Origin: a virus
Length of the DNA stretch: 20,074 nt
Virus record (IMG/VR): IMGVR_UViG_3300022072_000189
Location: 1 to 20,074 of that record
Reading direction: 5' to 3' (one strand)
In this document: positions 8,901-15,350 of the stretch, in pieces
Layout: each line of letters starts with the position of its first letter
Numbering within the stretch: the first letter of the stretch is position 1
Notes under the pieces: model-generated
Told to the model about the DNA's origin: nothing
The model's input: the letters and a program-made list of their open reading frames with translations, nothing else
The model's database searches: none
Position numbers and translations under genes: made by a program

Positions 8901-9945
8901 TAGGTATGTTATAATTTTGTAAAAAATTACCATAAACTAATCTAGCACCTACTAATTCTTGAGATTGAGCTATTCTAGGAACAGCATCATATACTCTTGT
9001 TAATTGATCACTTGGTAAAGTTCTAAATGGATCTTGCGACGCATAGAAAAAGTTTATAGATGTTTCACCTGCAACAGGCTTATCTTCAACAACATACAAT
9101 GCACTAGATCCTGTTTCTTTATATATCAATTCAACTTGAGTAATACCGTATCCGGCTGGAGTAGGTATTTGTAATTGAACAGATTTTATAGCATTTACAA
9201 ATGTTTCTATTTCTCCAAAGTCATTAATACTTGTAGATATTGTATCAGGATTACCTAGTCTTGAAAATATAGTTGTACTAAAAGGTGCTAATGTGCTATA
9301 CTCACCATCGTCAAATTTCCATCTATATGAAAATCTAACCATTTTATCTTCTAAAAAGTTAGATGTTATTGGTTGGCCTTGTTCATCATTTGCACCTACA
9401 GCTAAAACAGTTGGTGATTCATATGGTGCAAACTTAGCTACTGAAGCTAAGTTATCAAAAGCGCCAGCTGTATAATATGTAGGATCATTTACTGCTCTTA
9501 CAACATTTATTTTTCTTGGTGGATTACGATTATCTGTCCAAAATAAAAGATCATCAACTAAGTTAATACCTGATATTTTAAAATCTTTATGAAAATTTAA
9601 TGATAAACCACTAACTAAAGTTCTTAATTGCTTGGATGATTGATCGTAAGAAAAAATACCGTGCTCTCCGCCATTACTTCCATCATAAGAATCATTTGAA
9701 GTTACATAAAAGTATATTCTATCATCACTATTGCTTCTATAAGAACCTATACATGATCCACCAGTTATACCTGAAGATGCAACTTGAATATTACCTAGTA
9801 AATTTTCAATAGCACCCATGTCGGCACTTTCTGATTTACCTACATTTATATTTAATGCTTCTCTATATTCACCGGCTGGCACTAACCTATCGTCTAGGTC
9901 TCGATTCATTCGGCCACCATTGAACATTCTTTTAATTTCTGGCAT
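5908..9945 (-). CDS. Tail stabilisation / muzzle protein with C-terminal BACON-like domain
   Basis: A 1345-residue tail protein. The first 35 residues (FNGGRMNRDLDDRLVPAGEY, then REALNI) match the start of crAss-like 'stab' proteins, related to P22 gp10, which close the portal channel and build the tail needle base or muzzle. Residues 1 to about 920 are beta-rich with many Gly/Asp turns, as expected for a large propeller-like body; NESPSTIKQFNTIGYEG near 885-903 fits that family. Residues about 920-1260 are Thr/Ser/Val-rich and look like three roughly 100-residue beta-sandwich units. Residues about 1262-1345 resemble a BACON domain. P22 gp10 is only about 470 residues, so this is a much-extended version. 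It sits directly after the two ring-protein genes (9-base gap), the expected neck-to-tail order. The family assignment is from memory of motifs; the domain boundaries are approximate. Confidence 0.8.
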   Translation of the reverse strand: MPEIKRMFNGGRMNRDLDDRLVPAGEYREALNINVGKSESADMGAIENLLGNIQVASSGITGGSCIGSYRSNSDDRIYFYVTSNDSYDGSNGGEHGIFSYDQSSKQLRTLVSGLSLNFHKDFKISGINLVDDLLFWTDNRNPPRKINVVRAVNDPTYYTAGAFDNLASVAKFAPYESPTVLAVGANDEQGQPITSNFLEDKMVRFSYRWKFDDGEYSTLAPFSTTIFSRLGNPDTISTSINDFGEIETFVNAIKSVQLQIPTPAGYGITQVELIYKETGSSALYVVEDKPVAGETSINFFYASQDPFRTLPSDQLTRVYDAVPRIAQSQELVGARLVYGNFLQNYNIPNINFSVSRTGEDSSRISWGPGKNPLSLKSRRTYQIGIVLADKFGRQSPVILSNSGGDTVFIDPNTGSADSTTAFNALRITFADPTNEIPSWAYSYRVVVKQREQEYYNWISGVSSANTVERLGDSQNKIPRDQTAAIPPSTSATISPCDVSVYPKYVGGQNIFSTTYGALQSIQAIANPTGTASTITVNNSGTSVTSGICVFETQPVESDLDIFYETSTGGLVSSITGVAINIDFFNSYLLDFNPTGSGAHIELNRLRAAFNETFFDVGVRAYVVQENFAEELRFNTLIHSSGLFNSRTGVNYINQFNESEGGLTISVDPQDGAIQKLAADDTQLLIFQEDKISRSPIDKDFIYSAEGGQIPVTSNTQFLGTVAPYAGRFGISQDPLSYAEFGFNKYFTDKNNGTVLKLTPQGIQEISSIGMADFFRDALKASTSIVGSYDEYSSLFMLTIVGQGLDGNEDTNVGTAADGYLTLAFDENSQGWSSFRSFNQESGLSLNNTYYTFFTGNLWKHNDPTVGFRNNFYGLGTQPSYVEPIFNESPSTIKQFNTIGYEGSTGWTLDFIETDVSSIGTLPTPATIISTSLQIIGTAVNGSVTGESTLIGKQNDVITWIITARPISSAYNFILPTDITLSGNTSLSVINPTSLTSEGNIVFRVSYTVGSADSIQTINVGGVGAVLANLPALLTINTDDAVTFSDLTPASQVFNNAGTGTAQFTLLAEDGYYIDPSNVTLDTSGISSFNPVLPPVVTRATAPLPAIANNKDNAVYTYNLTVPALPASGTVDVTGTATAKTDLTWISPTLASNITFNAPYVGTYKISPFDTVNITATITYTNIPATDTMVSDSAQFALTQQSGGSSIASTTTSVIDAGTNFNAAYSVKLTNPTTASIIAITTVSGGPETAVVNSVGLPQFAATGSSPQSVSSLSNVSTRLETSDNWILINGSNASPVNFNPETNFTVSVSDNNTGVQRSGTITIINTNARISPALPNGSVTIIQNA
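5911..6162 (-). other. BACON-like domain at the C-terminus of the muzzle protein
   Basis: Residues about 1262-1345 show the BACON pattern: a strand, then a Trp (Trp1285 in LETSDNWILINGS), then NFTVSVSDNNTGVQRSGTIT and a final strand ending VTIIQNA. BACON domains occur mainly in Bacteroidota secreted proteins and have been reported in crAss-like phage tail proteins, where mucin or carbohydrate binding has been suggested. The match is by eye, not by profile search. Confidence 0.65.
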
Positions 9946-9954
9946 ACTAATTTA

Positions 9955-10893
9955 TTAGTGTTTAATCCATTTAGATTTACCTCTAAATATTTGAGTCATC
10001 TCAGGAAGCTTCATATTAGATAATCTAATTTTGGCATTACGCATTTTAGCTGCTGCTTCTTTTTTGTATAAAGCAGATATTTGTACTGTAGAAGGTCTTA
10101 ACTTAGTTAAATTGTAAAGCATAGATGCCATAACAGCATCTTGAGCTAACTTAGGTACAAAAACATTTGAAAAATCGCCATTATCACCTAATCCATCTGA
10201 AATATATCTTAGTGTAATTAAGTCGTTAGCTTGAAAGCCAGAGCTAAAATAAACTTGTCCAGCTGTTAAATCTAAAACATAAGTACCATTCATGTTAGCA
10301 AGCTCAGGTGTTAATCCATATCTTTGACCCCACATACCTCCTATGTTTTCTGGACCATATATACTATTGTAGTAACCTATGTAATAACTAGATAATTCTT
10401 CAACAGTTAAAAGTGATATTGCTTTTTGATAACGATCTATTGTGTCTGATGTTTCTGCAAATACTATATTGCCTGTTTGATCATAAAGATATTGATAGTT
10501 TTCGTCCTGAGCAACGCCATTGTTTGGTTTAGTTGTTTGAGATGGCATTATAGGTCTCATATTACCGTATTTGTCAGTAAAAGAAAAACTAACATAATTA
10601 ACATAATCAGAAGGTAATGACATTTGTAATGTAGAACTTAATTGTATTTCTATTGCTTTTTCAGAATAAAAAATATCAAAGCTAAATTCTTGCACCGCTC
10701 TTTGAGCCCAAAATGCAACTTCATATCTAGGCACCTTTGTCAATGTTTTTCCATCACCAACAAAAGCTACCATGAAGTTATTTATAATATCATTTATATT
10801 TGTTCTTCTGTATGATCCTGGTATATCTGTACCATTTCCTCCATCTAATGCTGAGTAATTATCTACGTCTAAAGGTTTTCTTGATATTGCCAT
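9955..10893 (-). CDS. Ring / tail tubular protein (neck connector), 312 aa
   Basis: Resembles the tail tubular or P22 gp4-like connector proteins of crAss-like podoviruses, which form dodecameric rings below the portal. Diagnostic stretches are FWAQRAVQEFSFDIFYSEKA (residues 61-80), the strand-rich SLPSDYVNYVSFSFTDKYGN (92-111), and a late helical region (FVPKLAQDAVMASMLYNLTK) followed by a basic helix that ends the protein. The N-terminal helix bundle plus central beta domain is the usual plan of this family. The start codon overlaps the stop of the 241-residue connector gene by one base (TAATG), so the two are probably translationally coupled and made in similar amounts. No Shine-Dalgarno sequence precedes the ATG. 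Confidence 0.78.
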   Translation of the reverse strand: MAISRKPLDVDNYSALDGGNGTDIPGSYRRTNINDIINNFMVAFVGDGKTLTKVPRYEVAFWAQRAVQEFSFDIFYSEKAIEIQLSSTLQMSLPSDYVNYVSFSFTDKYGNMRPIMPSQTTKPNNGVAQDENYQYLYDQTGNIVFAETSDTIDRYQKAISLLTVEELSSYYIGYYNSIYGPENIGGMWGQRYGLTPELANMNGTYVLDLTAGQVYFSSGFQANDLITLRYISDGLGDNGDFSNVFVPKLAQDAVMASMLYNLTKLRPSTVQISALYKKEAAAKMRNAKIRLSNMKLPEMTQIFRGKSKWIKH

Positions 10894-11618
10894 TATTGTT
10901 CAGTTGTTTCAAGTTGTTGTTCTTTTCCTAATGCAAATTGAGCTACATCAGCTTGTTTAATTACAACACCTGCATATGCTAGTATTCTAATTATTAATTC
11001 TGATTGTTCTGATGGATCTAATTCAAAATTATAAGACTTAGCATTTGCATCGTAACTATCTGTTGATGGATCAAAAACCGTTGGATCATAATAAGGTATA
11101 GTTCCATTTAAAATATAACCCCATTTTGGTCTAGTTGGTTTTGATAAATAATCAAAAGTAACACCGGTAGTTACACTAGATGGTAAAACTTTTACACCAT
11201 TAGATGCTAAAGTATATACGGGCTGAGTGGGAACTGGATAAGTTAATGGTGATAAATTTATGTATTTAGCGTCTTCATGAGATGAATAATCAGCAACAAT
11301 ATTATTAACATTTACTACTCCTAGTTTGTAAAAATCAGTAGGATAAGGAAATATACCATTAGATATAGTTGGTGTATGTAGTTTATAAAATGCATTTATT
11401 TTTTGAGCAACAGTTAATGTTGGATTTGAAAAATCACTATCAACATTGCTACCGCCAGTTTGCATTTCATAGGTCATTTCTCTCATGAAATAACTAGCAA
11501 ATATAGATTCTTGAGCTTGAGTTGCTAAACTATTAAACTCTTCAGGGGTTATGTAGCCTCTGTTATCTTTGTTAGTAATAACAAGAACCGCTTGATATAC
11601 AGTGTTTATATTTACCAT
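10893..11618 (-). CDS. Ring / head-tail connector protein, 241 aa
   Basis: The N-terminus MVNINTVYQAVLVI, then NKDNRGYITPEEFNSLATQA (residues 16-35), is the hallmark I associate with a ring/connector protein of crAss-like and related marine podoviruses. A helical N-terminal part (about 1-75) is followed by a beta-rich middle (about 90-180) and a C-terminal helix (SEQSELIIRILAYAGVVIKQ) after residue 203. It likely forms one of the stacked rings between portal and muzzle. It lies between an unrecognised post-capsid gene and the second ring protein. A strong 11-bp stem-loop sits in the 62-base gap upstream of its start, and the leader itself is A/T-rich. Family recognition is by motif, with no search done. 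Confidence 0.75.
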   Translation of the reverse strand: MVNINTVYQAVLVITNKDNRGYITPEEFNSLATQAQESIFASYFMREMTYEMQTGGSNVDSDFSNPTLTVAQKINAFYKLHTPTISNGIFPYPTDFYKLGVVNVNNIVADYSSHEDAKYINLSPLTYPVPTQPVYTLASNGVKVLPSSVTTGVTFDYLSKPTRPKWGYILNGTIPYYDPTVFDPSTDSYDANAKSYNFELDPSEQSELIIRILAYAGVVIKQADVAQFALGKEQQLETTEQ

Positions 11619-11643
11619 TTATTTTGTTTATTATTAATGTTGT

Positions 11644-11674
11644 TGATATAGAGTTGATTTCTCACTCTATATCA
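11644..11674 (-). other. Perfect 11-bp stem-loop between two neck genes
   Basis: The inverted repeat TGATATAGAGT / ACTCTATATCA has a 9-base loop and no mismatch. In the minus-strand message it lies just after the stop of the 261-residue gene but is followed by AACAACATTAA, not a T-run, so it does not look like a standard terminator for these genes. On the plus strand it is followed by ATGTTTTC, a weak T-tract. It could protect or process the mRNA, or be a protein-binding palindrome. Confidence 0.6.
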
Positions 11675-11680
11675 TGTTTT

Positions 11681-12466
11681 CTAGCTTAGTTTTTTAGTAA
11701 TAGACTTCATCAAGTCTAAACCTTCATCGGTTTTAAAATACTGTGCTAAAGCCCCATAAGCGTTTTGCTCAAATGGAACTGTCATTATTTTTTTGCCGTT
11801 AGCATGTTTAAATACAGTATTATTATCTGTTAATTTAATAATACCTGATTCAACTGCTCTGTTAGCTAAATTACGTAATTGCAAATCTTCATCTTCACTT
11901 AGCTCAATAAATAACTGAGGATTACTTCTTGCAAAACGATATGCATCTCTTTTTAATTCTTTAGAAGAAGTTTTAGAAACATTAGAACCTAATTCTGTTC
12001 TCATTATTGCTTCTAAGTGACTAATATCTAACTCGTTAACTAAATTTAATGCTTGTAATTCATATTCAACATTATCAACTTCATCTTCAGCATCCTTAGC
12101 GTCATCAATTTCTTCCCATAAAACACCTATTAATGGGTGATATATAGACATTAATTTTTGAACGTTTTGTTTATTTCTTGGTACAAATATAACACCTTCT
12201 TCAAATATAATATGTTCTAAAAGTGCTTGTCCTTTTTGTTCATCAACAAAAATACTAGGAAAATTAGAGGCTAATCTTATCTCTCTATTTTCACCAGTAG
12301 CGTCATTAAACCATAATAATGGATTTCTAGGCGAACCTTTTGTTTGTATTGTCCAAGTTATAGGAGCTCTATTGTTAGTTAATACGTACGTTCTGTCTTT
12401 TATTTCCCAATTTTTTTCTAAAGGAGAAACTCTAGACACTTGTTTTTTTGTTATTGTTGTAGTCAT
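11681..12466 (-). CDS. Unrecognised post-capsid protein, 261 aa
   Basis: I do not recognise a family. Residues about 20-100 are beta-rich (YVLTNNRAPITWTIQTKG), leading to LLEHIIFEEGVIFVPRNKQN (82-101), which reads like a short domain ending in a basic helix. Residues 115-140 are very acidic (EEIDDAKDAEDEVDNVEYEL). The remainder is helical, with a winged-helix-like pattern in DAYRFARSNPQLFIELSEDE (174-193) and the following ESGIIKLTDNNTVFKHANGK strand pair. The gene is located between the capsid gene and the first ring protein, where head-completion or capsid-decoration proteins are often encoded. Its start lies about 20 bases past a strong terminator, so its expression probably depends on read-through. 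The stop codon is TAG. Function unknown; I cannot exclude a DNA-binding role. Confidence 0.65.
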   Translation of the reverse strand: MTTTITKKQVSRVSPLEKNWEIKDRTYVLTNNRAPITWTIQTKGSPRNPLLWFNDATGENREIRLASNFPSIFVDEQKGQALLEHIIFEEGVIFVPRNKQNVQKLMSIYHPLIGVLWEEIDDAKDAEDEVDNVEYELQALNLVNELDISHLEAIMRTELGSNVSKTSSKELKRDAYRFARSNPQLFIELSEDEDLQLRNLANRAVESGIIKLTDNNTVFKHANGKKIMTVPFEQNAYGALAQYFKTDEGLDLMKSITKKLS

Positions 12467-12473
12467 GATTAAA

Positions 12474-12515
12474 TAATATAAAATAAGAATACTGGGCTCC
12501 GAAGAGCCCGTATCC
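12474..12515 (-). terminator. Rho-independent terminator after the capsid gene
   Basis: Minus-strand reading gives GGATAC, GGGCTC, loop TTCG, GAGCCC, a bulged A, and GTATTC, followed by TTATTTTATATTATTT. The inner stem is a perfect 6 bp closed by the very stable C(UUCG)G tetraloop; the outer stem adds 6 bp with one G-U pair. It begins about a dozen bases past the capsid stop codon. T7 has its main terminator in the same place, just after gene 10. The GC-rich stem stands out in very AT-rich surroundings. Confidence 0.88.
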
Positions 12516-12528
12516 TGTAGTTAAAAAA

Positions 12529-14049
12529 TTAAGCGTCTTTAAATAACACAAAGTTATTTGCCGCTTGTGTAATGAGACATCTTTCACTTAAGTAGTTCAT
12601 TCTCATTTCATCAACATCAGTTGTGGCAGCGCCTCCAACAGATCCTGTTACCCAAGATTTGTTTTTACGATTATCAACTTCTGAAGCTCTATATCTAACG
12701 TGTAAGAATGGACGCTTGATATTTTGACCTAATTGTTGGTCATAAACAGTAGAAGTACCTGCTGGTACTAATACACCTTCAATATCGCCAAAACCTCCAC
12801 GAGTAGCCCAGTCATTTAAGTATTTCCAGTCAGTCTTATAAAAGTCATAAGAACCTCTACGATAACCAGAGAAACCTAAATTAAGCGCCATGTCTTCGTC
12901 GTTGTTGAATACTCCATAAGAAGTACCACCAGCGTAAGCTCCATTTTGCTGTGCTAATATGTCATCAATTTCTAAAGAAAGATTTCTATTTAAGAAAAGC
13001 ATATTTTCTTCTATAGCACCTTGCTTATCTAATTGCTTAAGAACTGCATCAAAGTCAGTTAATGCTCCACCACCTGCAGCTTGCGCTCCAAATCCAGAGT
13101 AAACGTTTCCACGAGCTTCTAATGAAGCAAAGAAACCTTCAGTACCTTTAGCAGTTTGAGTTGATCCATATCCTAATACAGCACCTGTTCCGTTCTGTAA
13201 TTCACCTTCAACCATAGACATTTCTAAATAGTCTTCCCAACGAAGTCTATTTTCATGCTCTGATTTCATATACCATAGATATCCATTAGCACCGTTCTCA
13301 GAAGTAACTTCAATCCAACCAATCTGAGCTGTGTCAGATCCATTGATAGAATAATTTTCTTTTAAGATAATTGGTGAATTGGCAAAAGTAGCATAGCTAG
13401 GATCTAATTTACCAGTAAAACTTGACGTTCCCTTTGCAAATTCTGAACCATAAGCAATAACTGTAAAGCGATCAGCTGTAAGAATAGCTGGCACTCCACC
13501 GTAAGTTTTAATTGAAAAGTGTTGAGCATCAACAAATGTAACTACACCTTTAACAACAGGTGCTCCAGCTGCTCCAACCGCTGATGTAGCACTTGATTGC
13601 TTTTGGATCATTACTGTTTGTCCTAATCTAAAGTTAACTTGTGTAGTTTTTTGTGTTGTACTTCCGCTGCTTTCAACTGCTGTTTGAGCTGCTGCAGGTA
13701 CATAATAATGTTGTACATTACCACCAGCTGTAGCTGCATTTCCTGCTGCTGCTGCTGTTGCTGCATTATTAGCTACATGTAAACATCCTACGTATCTAGT
13801 ATGTAATCTTCCTTGTTCTGTCCATATGATTTGGTCAGAAGCTGAAGGCATTTCCGCTGATACCATACGTAAAAAAGCTCCGATAGTTCTATTGCCATAT
13901 CGTTCTACTTCTTTTTCGTATACATCAGGTAAAAATTGTTGTCCCCACTGTGCAAAATTTGTGTCAGTGAAGTTAATGTAATTCCCAGCATACATATTTT
14001 TTGTTTGCGTGGGTTGTAATGGTGCGGGTATACCGCCTGTAAAAGCCAT
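12529..14049 (-). CDS. Major capsid protein
   Basis: A 506-residue protein placed between a scaffold-like gene and a terminator. The N-terminal region (NMYAGNYINFTDTNFAQWGQ, residues 18-37, then VYEKEVERYGNRTIG) and the following SAEMPSASDQIIWTEQGRLH stretch are typical of major capsid proteins in crAss-like and related marine phages with an HK97-type fold. Residues about 92-245 appear to be an inserted domain: an Ala/Gly-rich segment (95-110) followed by beta strands (GQTVMIQKQ, VVTFVDAQHFSIKTYGG). The helical KSEHENRLRWEDYLEMSMVE (262-281) should be the spine region. Codon use is somewhat richer in G/C than in neighbouring genes, as often seen for strongly expressed genes. The leader (ACACTTAAAATCAAAACA) has no Shine-Dalgarno sequence. 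Identification rests on motif recognition plus gene order. Confidence 0.82.
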   Translation of the reverse strand: MAFTGGIPAPLQPTQTKNMYAGNYINFTDTNFAQWGQQFLPDVYEKEVERYGNRTIGAFLRMVSAEMPSASDQIIWTEQGRLHTRYVGCLHVANNAATAAAAGNAATAGGNVQHYYVPAAAQTAVESSGSTTQKTTQVNFRLGQTVMIQKQSSATSAVGAAGAPVVKGVVTFVDAQHFSIKTYGGVPAILTADRFTVIAYGSEFAKGTSSFTGKLDPSYATFANSPIILKENYSINGSDTAQIGWIEVTSENGANGYLWYMKSEHENRLRWEDYLEMSMVEGELQNGTGAVLGYGSTQTAKGTEGFFASLEARGNVYSGFGAQAAGGGALTDFDAVLKQLDKQGAIEENMLFLNRNLSLEIDDILAQQNGAYAGGTSYGVFNNDEDMALNLGFSGYRRGSYDFYKTDWKYLNDWATRGGFGDIEGVLVPAGTSTVYDQQLGQNIKRPFLHVRYRASEVDNRKNKSWVTGSVGGAATTDVDEMRMNYLSERCLITQAANNFVLFKDA

Positions 14050-14067
14050 TTGTTTTGATTTTAAGTG

Positions 14068-15324
14068 TTATTTATTCCATTTAACGCGCAACTTATTAGG
14101 ATTATCATTATTATTTGAAATAGCTCGTATTCCAGATGTATTATTTTTTGGCATTGAAGCATTATCTTTTCTAGGATCCATATTTATATTTTTTGCTTTT
14201 TTTGCACTTTCTCTTATAGCATCAGCTCGCCCTTGCTCATAAAAGTGTCCAGCTATTTTATCCGCATTTTGTGCGGTAAATAAAGCCTTATGATAATTAG
14301 GTACATTTTTTATGTTACCGCTCTTATCTAAATGTGTTTCAATCCAATTATTAATAGAATATTGAAATTCCTTTACCTTCTGTGGGTTATCAACTTTATA
14401 CCTATACTTGTTTTCACCAACCTTAAAATCAAAACCTTTGAAATCATTGTTAAAAACTTTATCAGTTTGTAGTTTAAATTCATTTATTTTAACCTCACTT
14501 TCAGCTTTTTGTTGCTTATAACTATCATAATACTCGATTGCTTCGCGTTGTTCTGGAGACATATCATTTTGCTTTCTTAACTTAAGATCAGCATAATATT
14601 TATCCTTACTAGAATTGAAATGATTCTGAGCATTAAATAGTTCTTCTTTAAAAGCTAATTGCTTAGCTTTAATTTCTTGCGGATCGTCCGCGTCTCCATC
14701 ATATCCAAAATTTTTGTTTAATAAAAATTCTACATCATCTGAATCAAGATGGGGTTTACTTTGTTTGTAGTATTCTCTTAATAAACTCGTATTGTCCATT
14801 TTAGAAACATCACGATTTAGACTAACATAGTCTTCAACTGTACCGCCCGTTTCTTCCATAAACTTTACTAGTTTATCAATATTTTCTGGTAAAACTTTTT
14901 CTTTAGTTTCAACAATCTTTTCTTGTGCTAACTCAGGTTGTTTTATTTTTTCTTCTTCAACCTCTTCATCTTTTATTAATTCTAATGGAGAATCTGGTAC
15001 ATCAGCTACTTCTTCTTCTTTTTCTTCTTGCTGTTCTTCTTTAGTTTCTTCTTTACTGGGTTCGACCCGTACTTCGCTGTCCACCTCTTTGCTATCTCCG
15101 GATGGTTCATCCACAGATACCTCCTCTGTTTTTCGCTCCTGAACGGCATCTTCTTTTGTTTTTAAAGGTTCATCTAAATTTATTTTATATACACCATCGT
15201 CTTGTAAACCAAACTCTTGACTTACTTCTCCTTTTTCAACTGCTTGTTCTAAAACAGTTTCTTCTTGACTTTGCTGACTTGTGTCTGCATCTGGCATAAC
15301 TTCTACTTGTACTTTTTCTTCCAT
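14068..15324 (-). CDS. Putative scaffold protein, 418 aa
   Basis: Located between portal and major capsid genes, the standard place for a scaffold. The first 145 residues are extremely acidic and low-complexity, with runs of Glu, Lys and Val (EEQQEEKEEEVADVPDSP). The middle (about 150-350) is helical and charged, with segments such as LVKFMEETGGTVEDYVSLNR. The last 50 residues are basic and Asn-rich (NNDNPNKLRVKWNK), like the basic tail with which scaffolds such as P22 gp8 bind the capsid shell. No protease catalytic motif is visible, so a protease-scaffold fusion is unlikely. Bases 15055-15150 (residues about 59-90) have markedly higher GC than the rest. The function is inferred from position and composition; there is no sequence match I can name. 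Confidence 0.7.
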   Translation of the reverse strand: MEEKVQVEVMPDADTSQQSQEETVLEQAVEKGEVSQEFGLQDDGVYKINLDEPLKTKEDAVQERKTEEVSVDEPSGDSKEVDSEVRVEPSKEETKEEQQEEKEEEVADVPDSPLELIKDEEVEEEKIKQPELAQEKIVETKEKVLPENIDKLVKFMEETGGTVEDYVSLNRDVSKMDNTSLLREYYKQSKPHLDSDDVEFLLNKNFGYDGDADDPQEIKAKQLAFKEELFNAQNHFNSSKDKYYADLKLRKQNDMSPEQREAIEYYDSYKQQKAESEVKINEFKLQTDKVFNNDFKGFDFKVGENKYRYKVDNPQKVKEFQYSINNWIETHLDKSGNIKNVPNYHKALFTAQNADKIAGHFYEQGRADAIRESAKKAKNINMDPRKDNASMPKNNTSGIRAISNNNDNPNKLRVKWNK

Positions 15325-15350
15325 AATATAATATAATAATTAATTGTTTT

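Noticed and set aside
9946-9959. Short inverted repeat ACTAAT TT ATTAGT before the muzzle gene start.
   Set aside because: Six-base arms of only A/T-rich sequence with a 2-base gap are expected by chance here and too tight to form a normal hairpin.
5162-12466. Possible stop-codon reassignment, known in some crAss-like phages.
   Set aside because: TAG and TAA both end genes exactly where the next gene begins (TAG at 5162 and 11681; TAA elsewhere), so the standard code explains the window.
12467-12528. A promoter for the neck/tail genes between the terminator and the 261-residue gene.
   Set aside because: I looked for a Bacteroidota-type -33 TTTG / -7 TAnnTTTG pair and a sigma70-like pair on the minus strand and saw none that I could support.
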